Source: Falciphora oryzae
Lineage: Eukaryota; Ascomycota; Sordariomycetes; Magnaporthales; Magnaporthaceae
Length of the DNA stretch: 64,000 nucleotides
Direction of reading: 5' to 3'
Assembly (NCBI GenBank): GCA_000733355.1
Contig: JNVV01000005.1
Coordinates: 154,371 to 218,370 of the forward strand
The notes beneath the pieces were generated by a model that searched no databases, had not been told where the DNA came from, and was given only the letters and a program-made list of their open reading frames with translations. Positions 23,029 to 33,042 of this stretch are shown here, piece after piece. The position numbers and the translations under genes are program-made. The first letter of the stretch is position 1. Every line of letters starts with the position of its first letter.

Positions 23029-24534
23029 ATGGACGTGGCGGTCGCGCCCGCCTCGTCGGGCCCCGACGCGCCACCGCCTCTGATGGCCACCTACAGCAAC
23101 ATCACTAGCTTCGGCAGTCCCCCGTCCGATAGCGACCTCGACCTGCAGTGGGATCAGACATACTTGCGCATCAATTATATCGTCCGCAACCTGGCCGGCC
23201 CTGTTCCTCTGCAGCTCCATCATCATCATAGCTACCAGCACCTCTACGCCGGTCCCGGCAACCACGACGACGCCATGTCAGACACGTCTTCTCAGAGGCG
23301 GAGGCGGCTCGAGGCCCAGGACCCCGCATCTCCAGCTGCGGCCGCAAGAGCCGGCCAGCAGCCCACGGCTGGGAATCAGGGCCACAACAACAGCCCGGCC
23401 GGCCTCATAGGCGACTCGCCCACCCTGGGATGGCCCATGAACCAGCCCGGCGCAGCAGCCGGGCCTAGGGGGCCAGCCGGCAACAACGCTGCGGGCCGTA
23501 AGGGAGCGTCTACGCGTGCGTGGCCTAATCTGCCCCGTCAGCAGGCCGCACAACGACACGCCCGCATCTCTGTCTGGACCCACGAGGTGTCGGCGCAAGG
23601 GGAGGACGCCTACTGCGCGTGCTCGGCTCCCTGGGCTGCCGCCCGCCTCCGACCGCCCCCGGAGGGCGCCGGTAACGAAGGCTGCTCGAGCACAACGGCT
23701 AGAGGCCTGCTGCCCGCCGCCCTCGTGGCAGGTTCCGCCGGCGGCTCTTCGGCGCTGGTATCCCCCGCCGCCAACACGACCAGCCCCGGAACAGGGCTGT
23801 GCAGGGTGTGCGGGCGGCCTCTAGATCCCACTGGCAACATGGCCACAGGCAGCCGGAGTAATAGCAGCCACCCCCAAGACAACCACGCCCCGACTCCTGA
23901 CAGTGGATGCGGGAATGGTGCCGGCGGCGCCACCAAGAAGGTGTTTTCACGGATGCAGAGGGTTATGCACCGCTTCAAGCGGCGGAGTCGAGCTAAGCGC
24001 GACCTTAAAGACTTGATCAATGAGAGCTATGGCATCGGTAGCAGCAATAATAACGGGAATCATAATGGCAACGGCGGGACCAACGGTGTCAACGGCGAGA
24101 ACTCTGCAACCCATCCAGGCCAGGGTCAAGACCAGCAGCCGCGCAGTGCGACGGCAACAACAACAGCGCCAACGGGCTCAAACTTTACGCTTATGTATCG
24201 TACGGAAACCCCGGCGGCACCGGAGAACGGCAGCTCAGAAGCCGCGCTCCAACAACCCCAAAACCACCAGCCAGGCCACAGGGCACCTACAGGTCAAGGC
24301 AACAACACCGCCGCTTCTGGGCCGACAGTCGAGTCTTCCGAGAGCAGCCGCGTGGGCAGCAGTCGTCGCGCGCGTGATTCTGCGGCCCGCCTCGAGAGAG
24401 CTCGCAGGTTGTTGGAACGGACCCACGGCCACCCTCTTCCACACCCGCCGCCACCCACGGCACCACCCTCGGGGCCTCCTCCACCGCCCCCGTCCGGAGG
24501 ATCCAAGGGGTCCAAGGGCAAAGGACCGAAATAA
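23029..24534 (+). CDS. Hypothetical low-complexity protein with CxxC pair and basic helix
   Basis: I do not recognise it. A single uninterrupted 501-codon ORF begins with MDVAVAP. Features in order: an N-terminal TYSNITSFGSPPSDSDLDL segment and a hydrophobic LRINYIVRNLAG stretch that look conserved (~20-65); a His cluster; Ala/Gly/Pro-rich disorder; cysteines at EDAYCACSAPW and a CRVCGRPLD knuckle (~260); a strongly basic, amphipathic KKVFSRMQRVMHRFKRRSRAKRD-like segment (~305-325) followed by LKDLINESYG; Asn/Gly repeats; and a C-terminal Arg-rich helix ending in PPPP runs. The long open frame in GC-rich DNA could partly reflect composition, but the non-random N-terminus and basic helix favour a real gene. 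The basic segment may bind membrane or nucleic acid; this is only a guess. Confidence 0.6.
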   Translation: MDVAVAPASSGPDAPPPLMATYSNITSFGSPPSDSDLDLQWDQTYLRINYIVRNLAGPVPLQLHHHHSYQHLYAGPGNHDDAMSDTSSQRRRRLEAQDPASPAAAARAGQQPTAGNQGHNNSPAGLIGDSPTLGWPMNQPGAAAGPRGPAGNNAAGRKGASTRAWPNLPRQQAAQRHARISVWTHEVSAQGEDAYCACSAPWAAARLRPPPEGAGNEGCSSTTARGLLPAALVAGSAGGSSALVSPAANTTSPGTGLCRVCGRPLDPTGNMATGSRSNSSHPQDNHAPTPDSGCGNGAGGATKKVFSRMQRVMHRFKRRSRAKRDLKDLINESYGIGSSNNNGNHNGNGGTNGVNGENSATHPGQGQDQQPRSATATTTAPTGSNFTLMYRTETPAAPENGSSEAALQQPQNHQPGHRAPTGQGNNTAASGPTVESSESSRVGSSRRARDSAARLERARRLLERTHGHPLPHPPPPTAPPSGPPPPPPSGGSKGSKGKGPK

Positions 24535-26208
24535 TTAAGCAGCGCGAGGAACCATGGAAGAACAACGGGGGAGCCGAAGGTACCTCTCGTTCACTCCTAT
24601 TGTCTGGTCACTGATTCTTGTGCAAATTTGGCACTCTGATCCCTCCTGTCGGGTGAGAGCCGGCCGGCATTGTTCCTGTTTACTCGACTCTGTCCTCCCC
24701 CTTGTTTCCGGGCGATATCTCCCCTTCTCTGTATATATATACCTCTTCTTTTCTCTTTCCCTCGACTCTCACTTGTTTCGTTTGGCTTTCTACAATGAGC
24801 GTGATTCTCATACTTTTCTTCCTTATTATTATCCTTTTGGCTCCCGTGGTCTCATGACCTCTTTCGAGTGGGCTTATTTTTGCTCCAACCGGGCCGGGTT
24901 TCTTGGATTTACGCATCAACATTATATCCCACACACGACGAAACGGCTTTACGAGAGGTTTTCAGTTTCGGGCGTAGACCAGCGACGGACTATTGCCGCA
25001 TGGGGCACACAAGAGGAGATGGCGCATAAGGATGCAGGCAACAGACGATACCATTTGATTTTTTATTTTTTTTATTTTTTTCTTACGAGCGTCGGCGCAT
25101 CATGCCAGTCAGACATGGGAGGTTTGTCTCTTGGCTGGTTCATAGAGCGAGCAGCAACCAATACACAACAGTCTTTCCGAGGCCATTTTCTCGGCCCTTC
25201 TTGACGAAATGCAACCCGCAAACCTGGCCCGGGCACAAAATGACGCCATTCTATGCAGCATGGAGCGACTCCCTCTCCGGGGGTAGGTGGATATAGAAGA
25301 AATGAGCGGCGTCCGGCCTCACTTGTTGCCGCCGAAGCCATTTTCAATTTTTTTGGGGGGTTTCGGTGGTTACAGTTGGGCCGCCTTGGGCGTGCGCGTT
25401 GTTGAGTAAAGAGAAGAAAACGAGACCAAAGGTGAAAAGATACGCAAAGCTGGAGGGGAATTTGTAGGAAATTTCTGACACCCACAATCCACTCTCGTCC
25501 CGATGTCAAAACCAGACGAGCCGAGATAAAAAAAAAAGAAAAAAAAAAAAAAAAGACATAGCGGGTAGAGAGTCGCAAAAAAAAAGGAACCTGGAGACAG
25601 TCAATGTACCGGCAGGCGAGAGTCGAGCGAGAAAGCCCACCGCAGCCATCATTCCGTTTCCCCCCGGTCTATCTGCCAATGTCCGCCTACCACCAAGAGA
25701 AACGGCGCGAGACTGTTGGCGGGGAGGTGCCGACAAAGAGCATGGAATATGACTGTAGGCAGGCTTGGAGGGGCGCAAATAACTAACGGGATGCTGAATC
25801 GAAAAAAAGGGACATAGGTTACGGTTCAGTTCCGTGTATTTGACCAAAAGAGAACGAGAGGGGAAATAGGAAGGAGAAAAAGAAAGGCAACTGATCTGTC
25901 CTGCATGTCCGATCCTGCCACAACCAACTCCCTGCCCGCCATGACCGCCAATGCCGCATTTGAACCTCACCGGCCACTCTGTTTTGGCACAAGCCAAAGG
26001 ATTCCCATACCTATGGCTTATCGAAAGAACACAACGTACCCAGTCGCAACGGAGATATCATCTCGGAAATGCAACCGAGAGGGTGGTGCGAGGAAAGCAA
26101 ACAGGAGGGGAAACCCCGATTAGGAACCCAGTCCCATGGGAAGGGGAATCAAGGAATCAAAAGCCAAATCCGCGTCGCCCCGTGATAGTACACACGATCG
26201 CGCGACCC
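24535..26208. other. Convergent intergenic region hypothetical/14-3-3
   Basis: About 1.7 kb, AT-richer than its surroundings. T-rich runs at about 25058-25082 and an A-rich tract at about 25527-25556 are probable 3'-end or low-complexity elements. A 216-codon frame (24554-25204) is dominated by F/Y/L codons from T-rich DNA and is not believable as a gene. Confidence 0.5.
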
Positions 26209-27748
26209 TTACGACTCGGGAGCGGCGGCAGCGGGGGCCGGCTCGTCGGCCTTGCCCTCCACCTTCTCCTCGGCGGGCTTGGCAGCCTCATCCTTGGGCG
26301 CATCGGCGGTGCCCGTCGGGGCGGCCTCGGCATCGCCCGTCTCGTTCGAGGTCCACAGGGTCAGGTTGTCACGCAGCAGCTGCATGATAAGAGTGCTGTC
26401 GCGGTACGACTCCTCCGAAAGCGAGTCAAGCTCGGCGATGGCATCGTCGAAGGCCTGCTTGGCCAGGTGGCACGCGCGATCGGGGGAGTTGAGGATCTCG
26501 TAGTAGAAGACGGAGAAGTTGAGCGCGAGACCCAGGCGGATGGGGTGCGTCGGGGTGAGCTCAGTTTGAGCAACATCCGTGGCGCTCTGTGCGGCGAGTT
26601 GAAGTGGCTTGCGTTAGTCATGCGCGCATCATTTCTGAGCAGAGAACTGCCCACCTGGGCAAACCCCCATGGATTGTGACTGCGTTCGTACCTTGTAGGC
26701 CTCGTGGGCAGCCGTAGCAGCGACCTTGCGCTTGTCGCCCGAGGCGAACTCAGCGAGGTACCGGTGGTAGTCACCCTTCCTATATTGGCGCACATCTCGT
26801 TAGCTTGCGGTGACCCAAATCATAGCCTGATAGAGACATAAAATGGAGCCAAGCCTCCCAACAAAGAACCTCGGCAGCCGAGATATGGGAGAAAACTCAA
26901 TGCGAAGCAGCCAAGGTAATAAGCGATAAGGACGTACATCTTGTGGTAAAAAACCTTGGACTCGCCAGAGGCGGCGTTGGGGATGAGAGACTCGTCGAGG
27001 ACGTCGAGGACATCCTGACAAACCTTCTCCAGCTCGGCCTCGATCTTCTGGCGGTATTCACGGATGGTGGAGACGTGCTTCTCGGAGCCCTTGGACTCCT
27101 CCTTCTGCTCGATGGAGGAGATGATGCGCCAGCTGGCACGGCGGGTTCCGACGACGTTCTTGTAGGCGACCGAGAGCAGGTTGCGCTCGTCGACGGTGAG
27201 CTCACCGCCCAGCTTGGCGACCTCCTTCATGTAGGTGACCATCTCATCGTAGCGCTCAGCCTGCTCGCAGAGCCTGGCGAGGAAAGTCTTGCTGTAATGC
27301 GTCACACGGCGTCAGTCTGCTGGTCCTCGTCGAGCGAACGGACGGGGCGTCTTGCGCGGAATGGCTCGCCGAAGGAGGCGATCGTCGTGCGGTGGAAATC
27401 ATCAACAAACCTTTCACGCTATGATTTGGAGAAAGAAGATGTCAGTCATGGTCGCCAGTCATCGTCATCAAAAGAGGCGCACGCAGATAAGGGCGTCAAA
27501 ACACAACAACTAGAGCAATGCAGCAGGTGAGGCTATCGAGGGATCAGGCAGTGTGCGTGGTCATGTGCCGTGAGCAGTCGGCACGAGGAAACTCGGACTC
27601 GGCTGGCGACACCGCCTGGGCGAGCCGAGCCTCCACGGGCGACTGTCCACGGCCACTCGGGCGCAGAGGGCGGGTGCAGCGACGGGGACAGACGATAACG
27701 GAAGCGAGCAGCGGCGGAAGGGCGGGCATGACAAACCTCGGTGGCCAT
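26209..27748 (-). CDS. 14-3-3 protein
   Basis: Dimeric phosphoserine/threonine-binding adaptor in cytoplasm and nucleus. Five exons: 27748-27737 (12 nt), 27418-27411 (8 nt microexon), 27291-26938, 26779-26692 and 26586-26209, giving 279 residues. The protein reads [20 protein letters not shown] and on through all nine helices. Ligand-binding signatures are present: [30 protein letters not shown] (Lys, Arg, Tyr pocket) and [18 protein letters not shown], then [25 protein letters not shown]. The C-terminal tail (~40 residues) is Ala/Glu/Pro-rich and ends APES. The first two tiny exons are needed to restore the MATERES start; both have GT-AG borders. Intron 1 is 318 nt. Most filamentous ascomycetes carry two 14-3-3 paralogues; which one this is cannot be told. 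Confidence 0.95.
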
Positions 27749-30220
27749 TTTTGTGGGTTTCTAAGTTTCGAGACTGGAAAAAAGGATGTGTTGTGGTTCG
27801 TGGGTCGTTTGCAAAATCAACGCAGAGAAAGAGGGTATCGAAGAGGTGGACGTGGGAGAGACGGTTGGTCGGCAAACAGGAAGCGCAGATTCGAGATTGT
27901 GGTTGACGGAGGGGAAGGAAAAAAAAAGAGGGATGATGTTGTTGAGGGAAGGCGGAAGGCGGCCGAAATGGAGGTCGAGCAGGGCTGTTGTCTTTGAGGG
28001 TCTGGCGGTGCTGCGGTTTGACTGCCCCACTTTCAGGCGCTTTCTCTGACTGCCCTGGCTGCTGTGCTCCTCTGGTTCTGGATCATGGCAGGAAGCGTGA
28101 GCGCAGGCAGGCACCGTAGAGGGGCAACGCTCGCACCTGGCAATCCGCAGCTGGGACTGGTTGACAGCCGCCGGTTCATGCCCGGTGGGGCCGTTCCTCT
28201 CAAAGGCAAACGGCCGCCTGGGCCAATCAGGCCGCTCGTGGGCGCGATTGCTCATCCCTCGATCGGAGCTGCTTGTGTTTGCTTTGATTAGGATTATTAT
28301 TTGCTTTTTGTTCTTTATGCGTCTTGGGCATCTTATTCTCACTCTTATCGTGTTCTCTCTTTTGAAATTGAATTCGCGGCAAACACGCTCAGAGCCTAGG
28401 TAGGAGGACAACGGGCCTGAGGCCCACCACATAACCTCATCGACAAAAAGACATCTCCCACCCGTGCGTAGGGCGGGGTACAATTGCGTACCGGGCCAAG
28501 GCATCCGTCGAATGGGTGTTGTGCTAGGCCTTGATAGCTCATAGCGCTCCGATGTATTTCCATCCATATCTATCTATCATATTGCTGCGTGTTTGTCACA
28601 CGACATCAGCCCGCTCGGCGATCCACGCCGCCTATGAAGGCCTCAAACTCGCGTGCGTCGAGCCGTGCATCGCATTTTGTGCATCGCTCGTGGCTGGCCG
28701 CCCTGGAGGTTCGACCGAATGGAGGGTCATCAAACCAGAACGCGTCGACAGATTTTTGCCACAGCATGGAACGGACGGACAGCCGGGCGGCTGGCCGTAT
28801 TACGCAGGTTTACGGTACCTCTGGGAATGGAATGGGGGCGCGAGCACGTCCTCGGCACCTGTGCCTAGGCTGGGCGTGCTAGCCTGTTGGGACCCGCGTT
28901 CTAGAGCCTCCTGCTTCCATGAGGTTCTACGTCGTATGAATGGAGGCTGCGGGCTTTCGCTGCCCCTTTCCCCGATCCATACTTTTCTTGCGGTGCGCCC
29001 GCTGGTATTTTGCCTCTAGAACCATTTTGCGCCCGCGATAGGGTCGCATCCGAAATTGCTGGCTCGCAGGCTTGTGCAAATTTGGCCCCTTCCACCGCCT
29101 ATCCTGCCCGGCAACATCCCATGAGCAAGCAGAGTCGAATTTCCCGCTCCCAGTCTCGCCAGCGGAACGGTTCGCCGGCCCAGTACCCAGCCAGGCAGGT
29201 GATGGGCGGCGTCACCGCCAGACGTCGGCATTGCCCGCCACCCCTCTAACTTTGACAGGCTGGCCAGCGACAGTCTGTGGCGAGCTTGACCTCTGCGGGC
29301 GGCGTGCCGAGCTGGGCTGCTTCATTTTCCATTCTGAATCGTCATCGAATCGGGGAAATTGGGGGGTCAGGACTGTCCGCTTGGGAATGCATGCAGCAGC
29401 TGGCTGGCTCCATGCGCCAAAACCCTGGGCCGCCCATGCGAGCGAATGCCCACGTTATGCACGGTACCCGTAGATATGTACCCCATCTTGGTCTTAGCTG
29501 TACCTGGCAGGGACTGGGCTGAGCTGGATTGGGCTTCGTAGGCTTGCATCACGCTCACCACCTGCGCCTTTTTCCAGCCGTCAAACCCCATTGTGACTCG
29601 TCCGCCCAGATCATCACCAGATGCAGCAGACCTCGCCAGAAACCTGCTAATTTCCCTGCTGCTGGCGTGGGCTGGGCTCGACTGAGCTGGCAAGACGGGT
29701 CACGCGGGGCGGCTATTTCTCCCGCCACGCACCGCACGCTGCCTGTCCCCACGGTCCCCACCTCACCCTGGATGATGGGACGACCCCTTGTTTCGCTCTC
29801 AAAGAAAAGGGAAGGGGGAGAAGAGCCCGTTCCCTCATGCAAGCGGACCAGGCCCGTCGTCGTCAGAGGATTTCACACAAACCCACGTTGCCGCCCGTGT
29901 TGGACCGGTAATCGGAGTACGCCGAACTGTGTCTCAATTGTGTTTGTAGGGCTGTTGCAGAGAGGCACGTTCATTGTTTGTAAACCCGACAAAATGCCGA
30001 GACACCATTGTCGATGCGGAAACTTCCATATCAGTAGAGGAAACACTTTTCTCCGACAAACCCCGAGCTTCTCTTCCCTCAACGCCGTTCCCTGCTCGCG
30101 CATTATGTAAAGAGGAGTAAAAATATCTTCGTCGAAGCCTTGACCACGCAGACACGATATTAAATACTTATTAGTTACTATGTCTTCATCGTCTTTCCCC
30201 CACCCGCCAACACCGCCGCC
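27749..30220. other. Intergenic region between 14-3-3 promoter and lipase terminus
   Basis: About 2.5 kb between two minus-strand genes. The first ~500 bases are probably the 14-3-3 leader and promoter, with A/G-rich sequence near 27905-27960. A CCTAGGTAGG motif lies at 28395-28404. Long-looking ORFs (e.g. 28531-29019) show no domain features. Nothing else recognised. Confidence 0.5.
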
Positions 30221-31504
30221 TCACAGCTCGTCCTGTCGAGACGGAGGCTCGAAGCGGTATTTGTCACGCCCCCAGTCTGCAGGGTCTCCTCCAGGAACAC
30301 AGAGGCCCAGCCTCCAGAAGTAGTCCCGGTGAGCAAAGAAGAGCTCCCAGAGCTTGAGGCGCGTGGGCATCCGGGCCTCACCCTCGCCGCGGAGGGCCTT
30401 GGCCAGGCGCTCGAGGACTCCCGAGGACGACGACCCGTCGGCGGGGTCGCTGCAGGCCGAGTCGTGGGCGCCGCGGCACAGGCGCAGGTCCTCTGGATAG
30501 GGCGGCAGAGCCGGCTTGTTGATGTAGATCTCGCCGCCGTGCGCCCGGTAGCCCCACTCGGAGAGGGGCAGCAGCGGGACGGGGTCGCCGGCGTGCGTGA
30601 CGCGGCGGTACCGGAGCCGCTGCTGCTCGCTGCCACCACTGCTCTGCGACCCTGACCCTGACCCTCCCAGACCAAACACCTTGTCGATGAACTTGGCCAG
30701 CCCCCCGTTCCCCACGCGCGGCTCGCCAAACGTCGTCACCACGACGTCGTCCCACCCTTCGACCAGCCGCAGCTCCAGCGCCGCGAGCGCCGCCACGGCT
30801 CCGCCGAGGCTGTGGCCGACCAGGTAGATGGGGTAGTTTGGGTGCGACCTCTTGGCCTCGCGCACCGCGGGCAGCACGAGCCCGCGGGCCATGCGCCACG
30901 ACGCGAGGAAGCCCATGTGTACGGTGCAGTTGTTGCACTTCTCGCGGGAGGCGGTCGAGCCCCTCTCCCCGCCGCCATCCCCGGGGTTCTCCGGGTAGGG
31001 GACGTACTCCTGCGGCACGGTGCTGAGGTCGATGACGGTATTTGTGATGCTGTAGGTGCCGCGGAACGCGACGACGATGGCGCCCGGAGCCTGCCGTCTG
31101 TAATCTCCATTCGACCGCAGCGCCGTCCCCGCGCCGTCCGCCGAGCCCGCCGTGTGGTCGACGGCGACGTAGCCGCAGCTGTCCGTCAGGAGGGCGCCCG
31201 TGTTCCAGGTGGTGACGAGCTGGACGCCCGGGAACTCGCTGCACCGCGAGGCGCACGAAAAGGGCGGCGAGATGCCCGTCGTGCCGACGCAGTAGGTGAT
31301 GTCGACCAGGCGCGCGAGGCGCTCCAGGTCCGAGAAGAGCGACTCCGAGATGCCGCCGGCCTCGGCCTTGGCGACGGAGCCGCTGCCGACGCCTCCGTCG
31401 TGGAGGACGTGCTGCTGCGCGGAGCCGGTGATGTCATCGGCCAGAGCTCCTATCCAACCACTACCCGCCAAGAGCAGACGGCACATCCGCCCCGGGACCC
31501 GCAT
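30221..31504 (-). CDS. Secreted class 3 lipase (fungal triacylglycerol lipase family)
   Basis: Alpha/beta-hydrolase likely hydrolysing acylglycerols outside the cell. Single exon, 427 residues from the ATG at 31504; a longer open frame upstream runs through a homopolymer and lacks ATG. A short hydrophobic N-terminus (CRLLLAGSGWIGALA) can act as a signal peptide. The nucleophile elbow VGHSLGGAVAAL places Ser near 230; the Asp is in AGDPVPLLPLSEWGY (~308); the His is probably in FFAHRDYFW (~390), the usual Ser-Asp-His order. VAFRGTYSITNTVIDL is the oxyanion strand, and CNNCTVHMGFLASW the segment before the elbow. A glycine/serine-rich loop (GLGGSGSGSQSSGG) is inserted before the Asp. Feruloyl esterases of the same fold cannot be fully excluded. 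Confidence 0.92.
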   Translation of the reverse strand: MRVPGRMCRLLLAGSGWIGALADDITGSAQQHVLHDGGVGSGSVAKAEAGGISESLFSDLERLARLVDITYCVGTTGISPPFSCASRCSEFPGVQLVTTWNTGALLTDSCGYVAVDHTAGSADGAGTALRSNGDYRRQAPGAIVVAFRGTYSITNTVIDLSTVPQEYVPYPENPGDGGGERGSTASREKCNNCTVHMGFLASWRMARGLVLPAVREAKRSHPNYPIYLVGHSLGGAVAALAALELRLVEGWDDVVVTTFGEPRVGNGGLAKFIDKVFGLGGSGSGSQSSGGSEQQRLRYRRVTHAGDPVPLLPLSEWGYRAHGGEIYINKPALPPYPEDLRLCRGAHDSACSDPADGSSSSGVLERLAKALRGEGEARMPTRLKLWELFFAHRDYFWRLGLCVPGGDPADWGRDKYRFEPPSRQDEL

Positions 31505-32391
31505 CGCTTTTCTTCTCGCGGGCCAGCAGAAGACCGATTGTTGTGTTTTGTTGAGGATCACGTTCTTCTCTCTCTTTTTTTTTTTTTTTTTTTCTAACTT
31601 GCTTTTTTTCTGTCTCCTCAGGAGATTGAACAATGCATCGTGGCTGGTGCCCAGGCAACGGCAGATGCCGGATGGCGCCTATTCCAGTTCTGTGGCGTGT
31701 GAAGTCCCAGCGTGTCAAAACGTCATCAATCGAATACAAGGAGTTCCAATGTCAGCGTCGCTGGTGTGATTGATGGAGTGTCTGGTAGGCTCTAGGACAT
31801 CGGACCACAAAAAAATAGAAGCGAAGAAAAATATCGAACGGAGAGGACGAGAATTAAATGAAAATGGCCACGACCAACGAATTCCTCTTTGTCACCGTCC
31901 CAAGCCAAGCCCCAACCTGCCTGAACACGGCTGGCTGGGGCGTCGACAGTCAAGTGACCTCCCCCCTTTGCCATCTGATGTCCTGATTCCGCCAATGCAA
32001 AGGGAGACGGCTGATGCAGGGGCTGGTCTGCTGAAGCTCCAGTGGGGTCCGGCTGTAAAACGTGGGGTTGTCCAATGGCGTCGGCACTGAGGTCGCGTGC
32101 GTCGACTTCCAGGGGCAGCCCTAGAACAGGAACCCGAAGACACATCACCAAACCAACGCGTTGTACGCTCAGTTGTCTGCCAGGAGCTTTTCTTCTTCTC
32201 CCTTTCCTTTGATTAGGCTATTTAGACATTACTGCAGAGGCCATCATGAGCCATCTAGCGTCTTCCTTTCCCTGACGAACAATCATTTCTTGCCATCGAA
32301 TGTCCAACATCGAGATCTATTGCTTCGTATCCCAAAACAAGACAACAGGGGAAACGACGAAACCATATCACGAGGATATTCAACCCCACGC
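31505..32391. other. Lipase promoter and terminus of the small secreted protein gene
   Basis: About 890 bases. A T19 run at 31575-31593 lies about 70 bases before the lipase ATG, in its sense an A19 tract in the leader or promoter. No gene recognised in the rest. Confidence 0.5.
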
Positions 32392-33042
32392 CTATAGCCG
32401 CCCCAGTGGGAAGGGCCGTGGCGCGAGACTGGAGAACGTCGCGTCGAAGCCCGGAGAGCTGCACTCCCGTCCAGGGCCACGGGTGCCGTTGCCTGGCGTC
32501 TCGGTGCACGTCATGTTGACGAAGACCAGTCCGCTGGCCTCGGTTCCTCGGCGTCCTTGAGGGTCACTATATGAGCCGAAGGCACGAGTTCTAGGTTAGT
32601 CTGGGTGTGGGAAAAACGCGGAGTCGTGTCAGTCGGGCAGGCAATGCTCTTACGTGACGTTGGGAGGAGGGCACGACGCCTCCATCAGCGAGAGCTGGTC
32701 CTTGCCCATCCAGTTCTCGGCCACCCACGAGAACTCGACGAGCTTGTTGTCGCAGGGGTACCGCGCGAGTGTGCCCGGGATCGGGTAGACGGGCGCTCGG
32801 GAGGGGTCCCGCTGGCAGGTCGTCGAGATGCCGGTACCTTCGTCCGCGTAGCTGAAGGATATCACCGTCTTGTTCTCGTTACCATCCTCGGCGAAGTAGG
32901 CCACGAAGTCGGAGACGTGGGCCGACTTCGGGGTGTCCCGACAGACACTCTGTCGTGGCCTCAGGACCCGCGGCGGCGGCGTCCAGGATGGCAGGGCTGC
33001 TGCCGTCCAGATAGAGACTGCGAAGAGGAGTAGGCCGCGCAT
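32392..33042 (-). CDS. Small secreted cysteine-containing protein, two exons
   Basis: Family not recognised. Exon 1 (33042-32654) alone stops soon after a GTAAGA donor; splicing a 63-nt intron (acceptor ACCTAG) joins it to 32590-32392, giving exactly 195 residues in frame. The N-terminus MRGLLLFAVSIWTAAALP is a good signal peptide. PRVLRPRQ follows, with an Arg-Pro-Arg processing-like site. Mature cysteines: SVC, TTC, YPC, ASC in exon 1 and MTC, EC in exon 2, six in total, enough for three disulphides. N-glycosylation sequons occur at NKT, NVT, NMT and NGT. The total length and cysteine content resemble secreted effector-like or cell-wall proteins of fungi. A function cannot be assigned. Exon 2 rests on splice sites and cysteine continuation. 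Confidence 0.72.

Noticed and set aside
27419..27736. Box C/D snoRNA in 14-3-3 intron 1 (TGATGA...CTGA)
   Set aside because: The candidate C and D boxes are only about 25 bases apart, with no terminal stem or second box pair.
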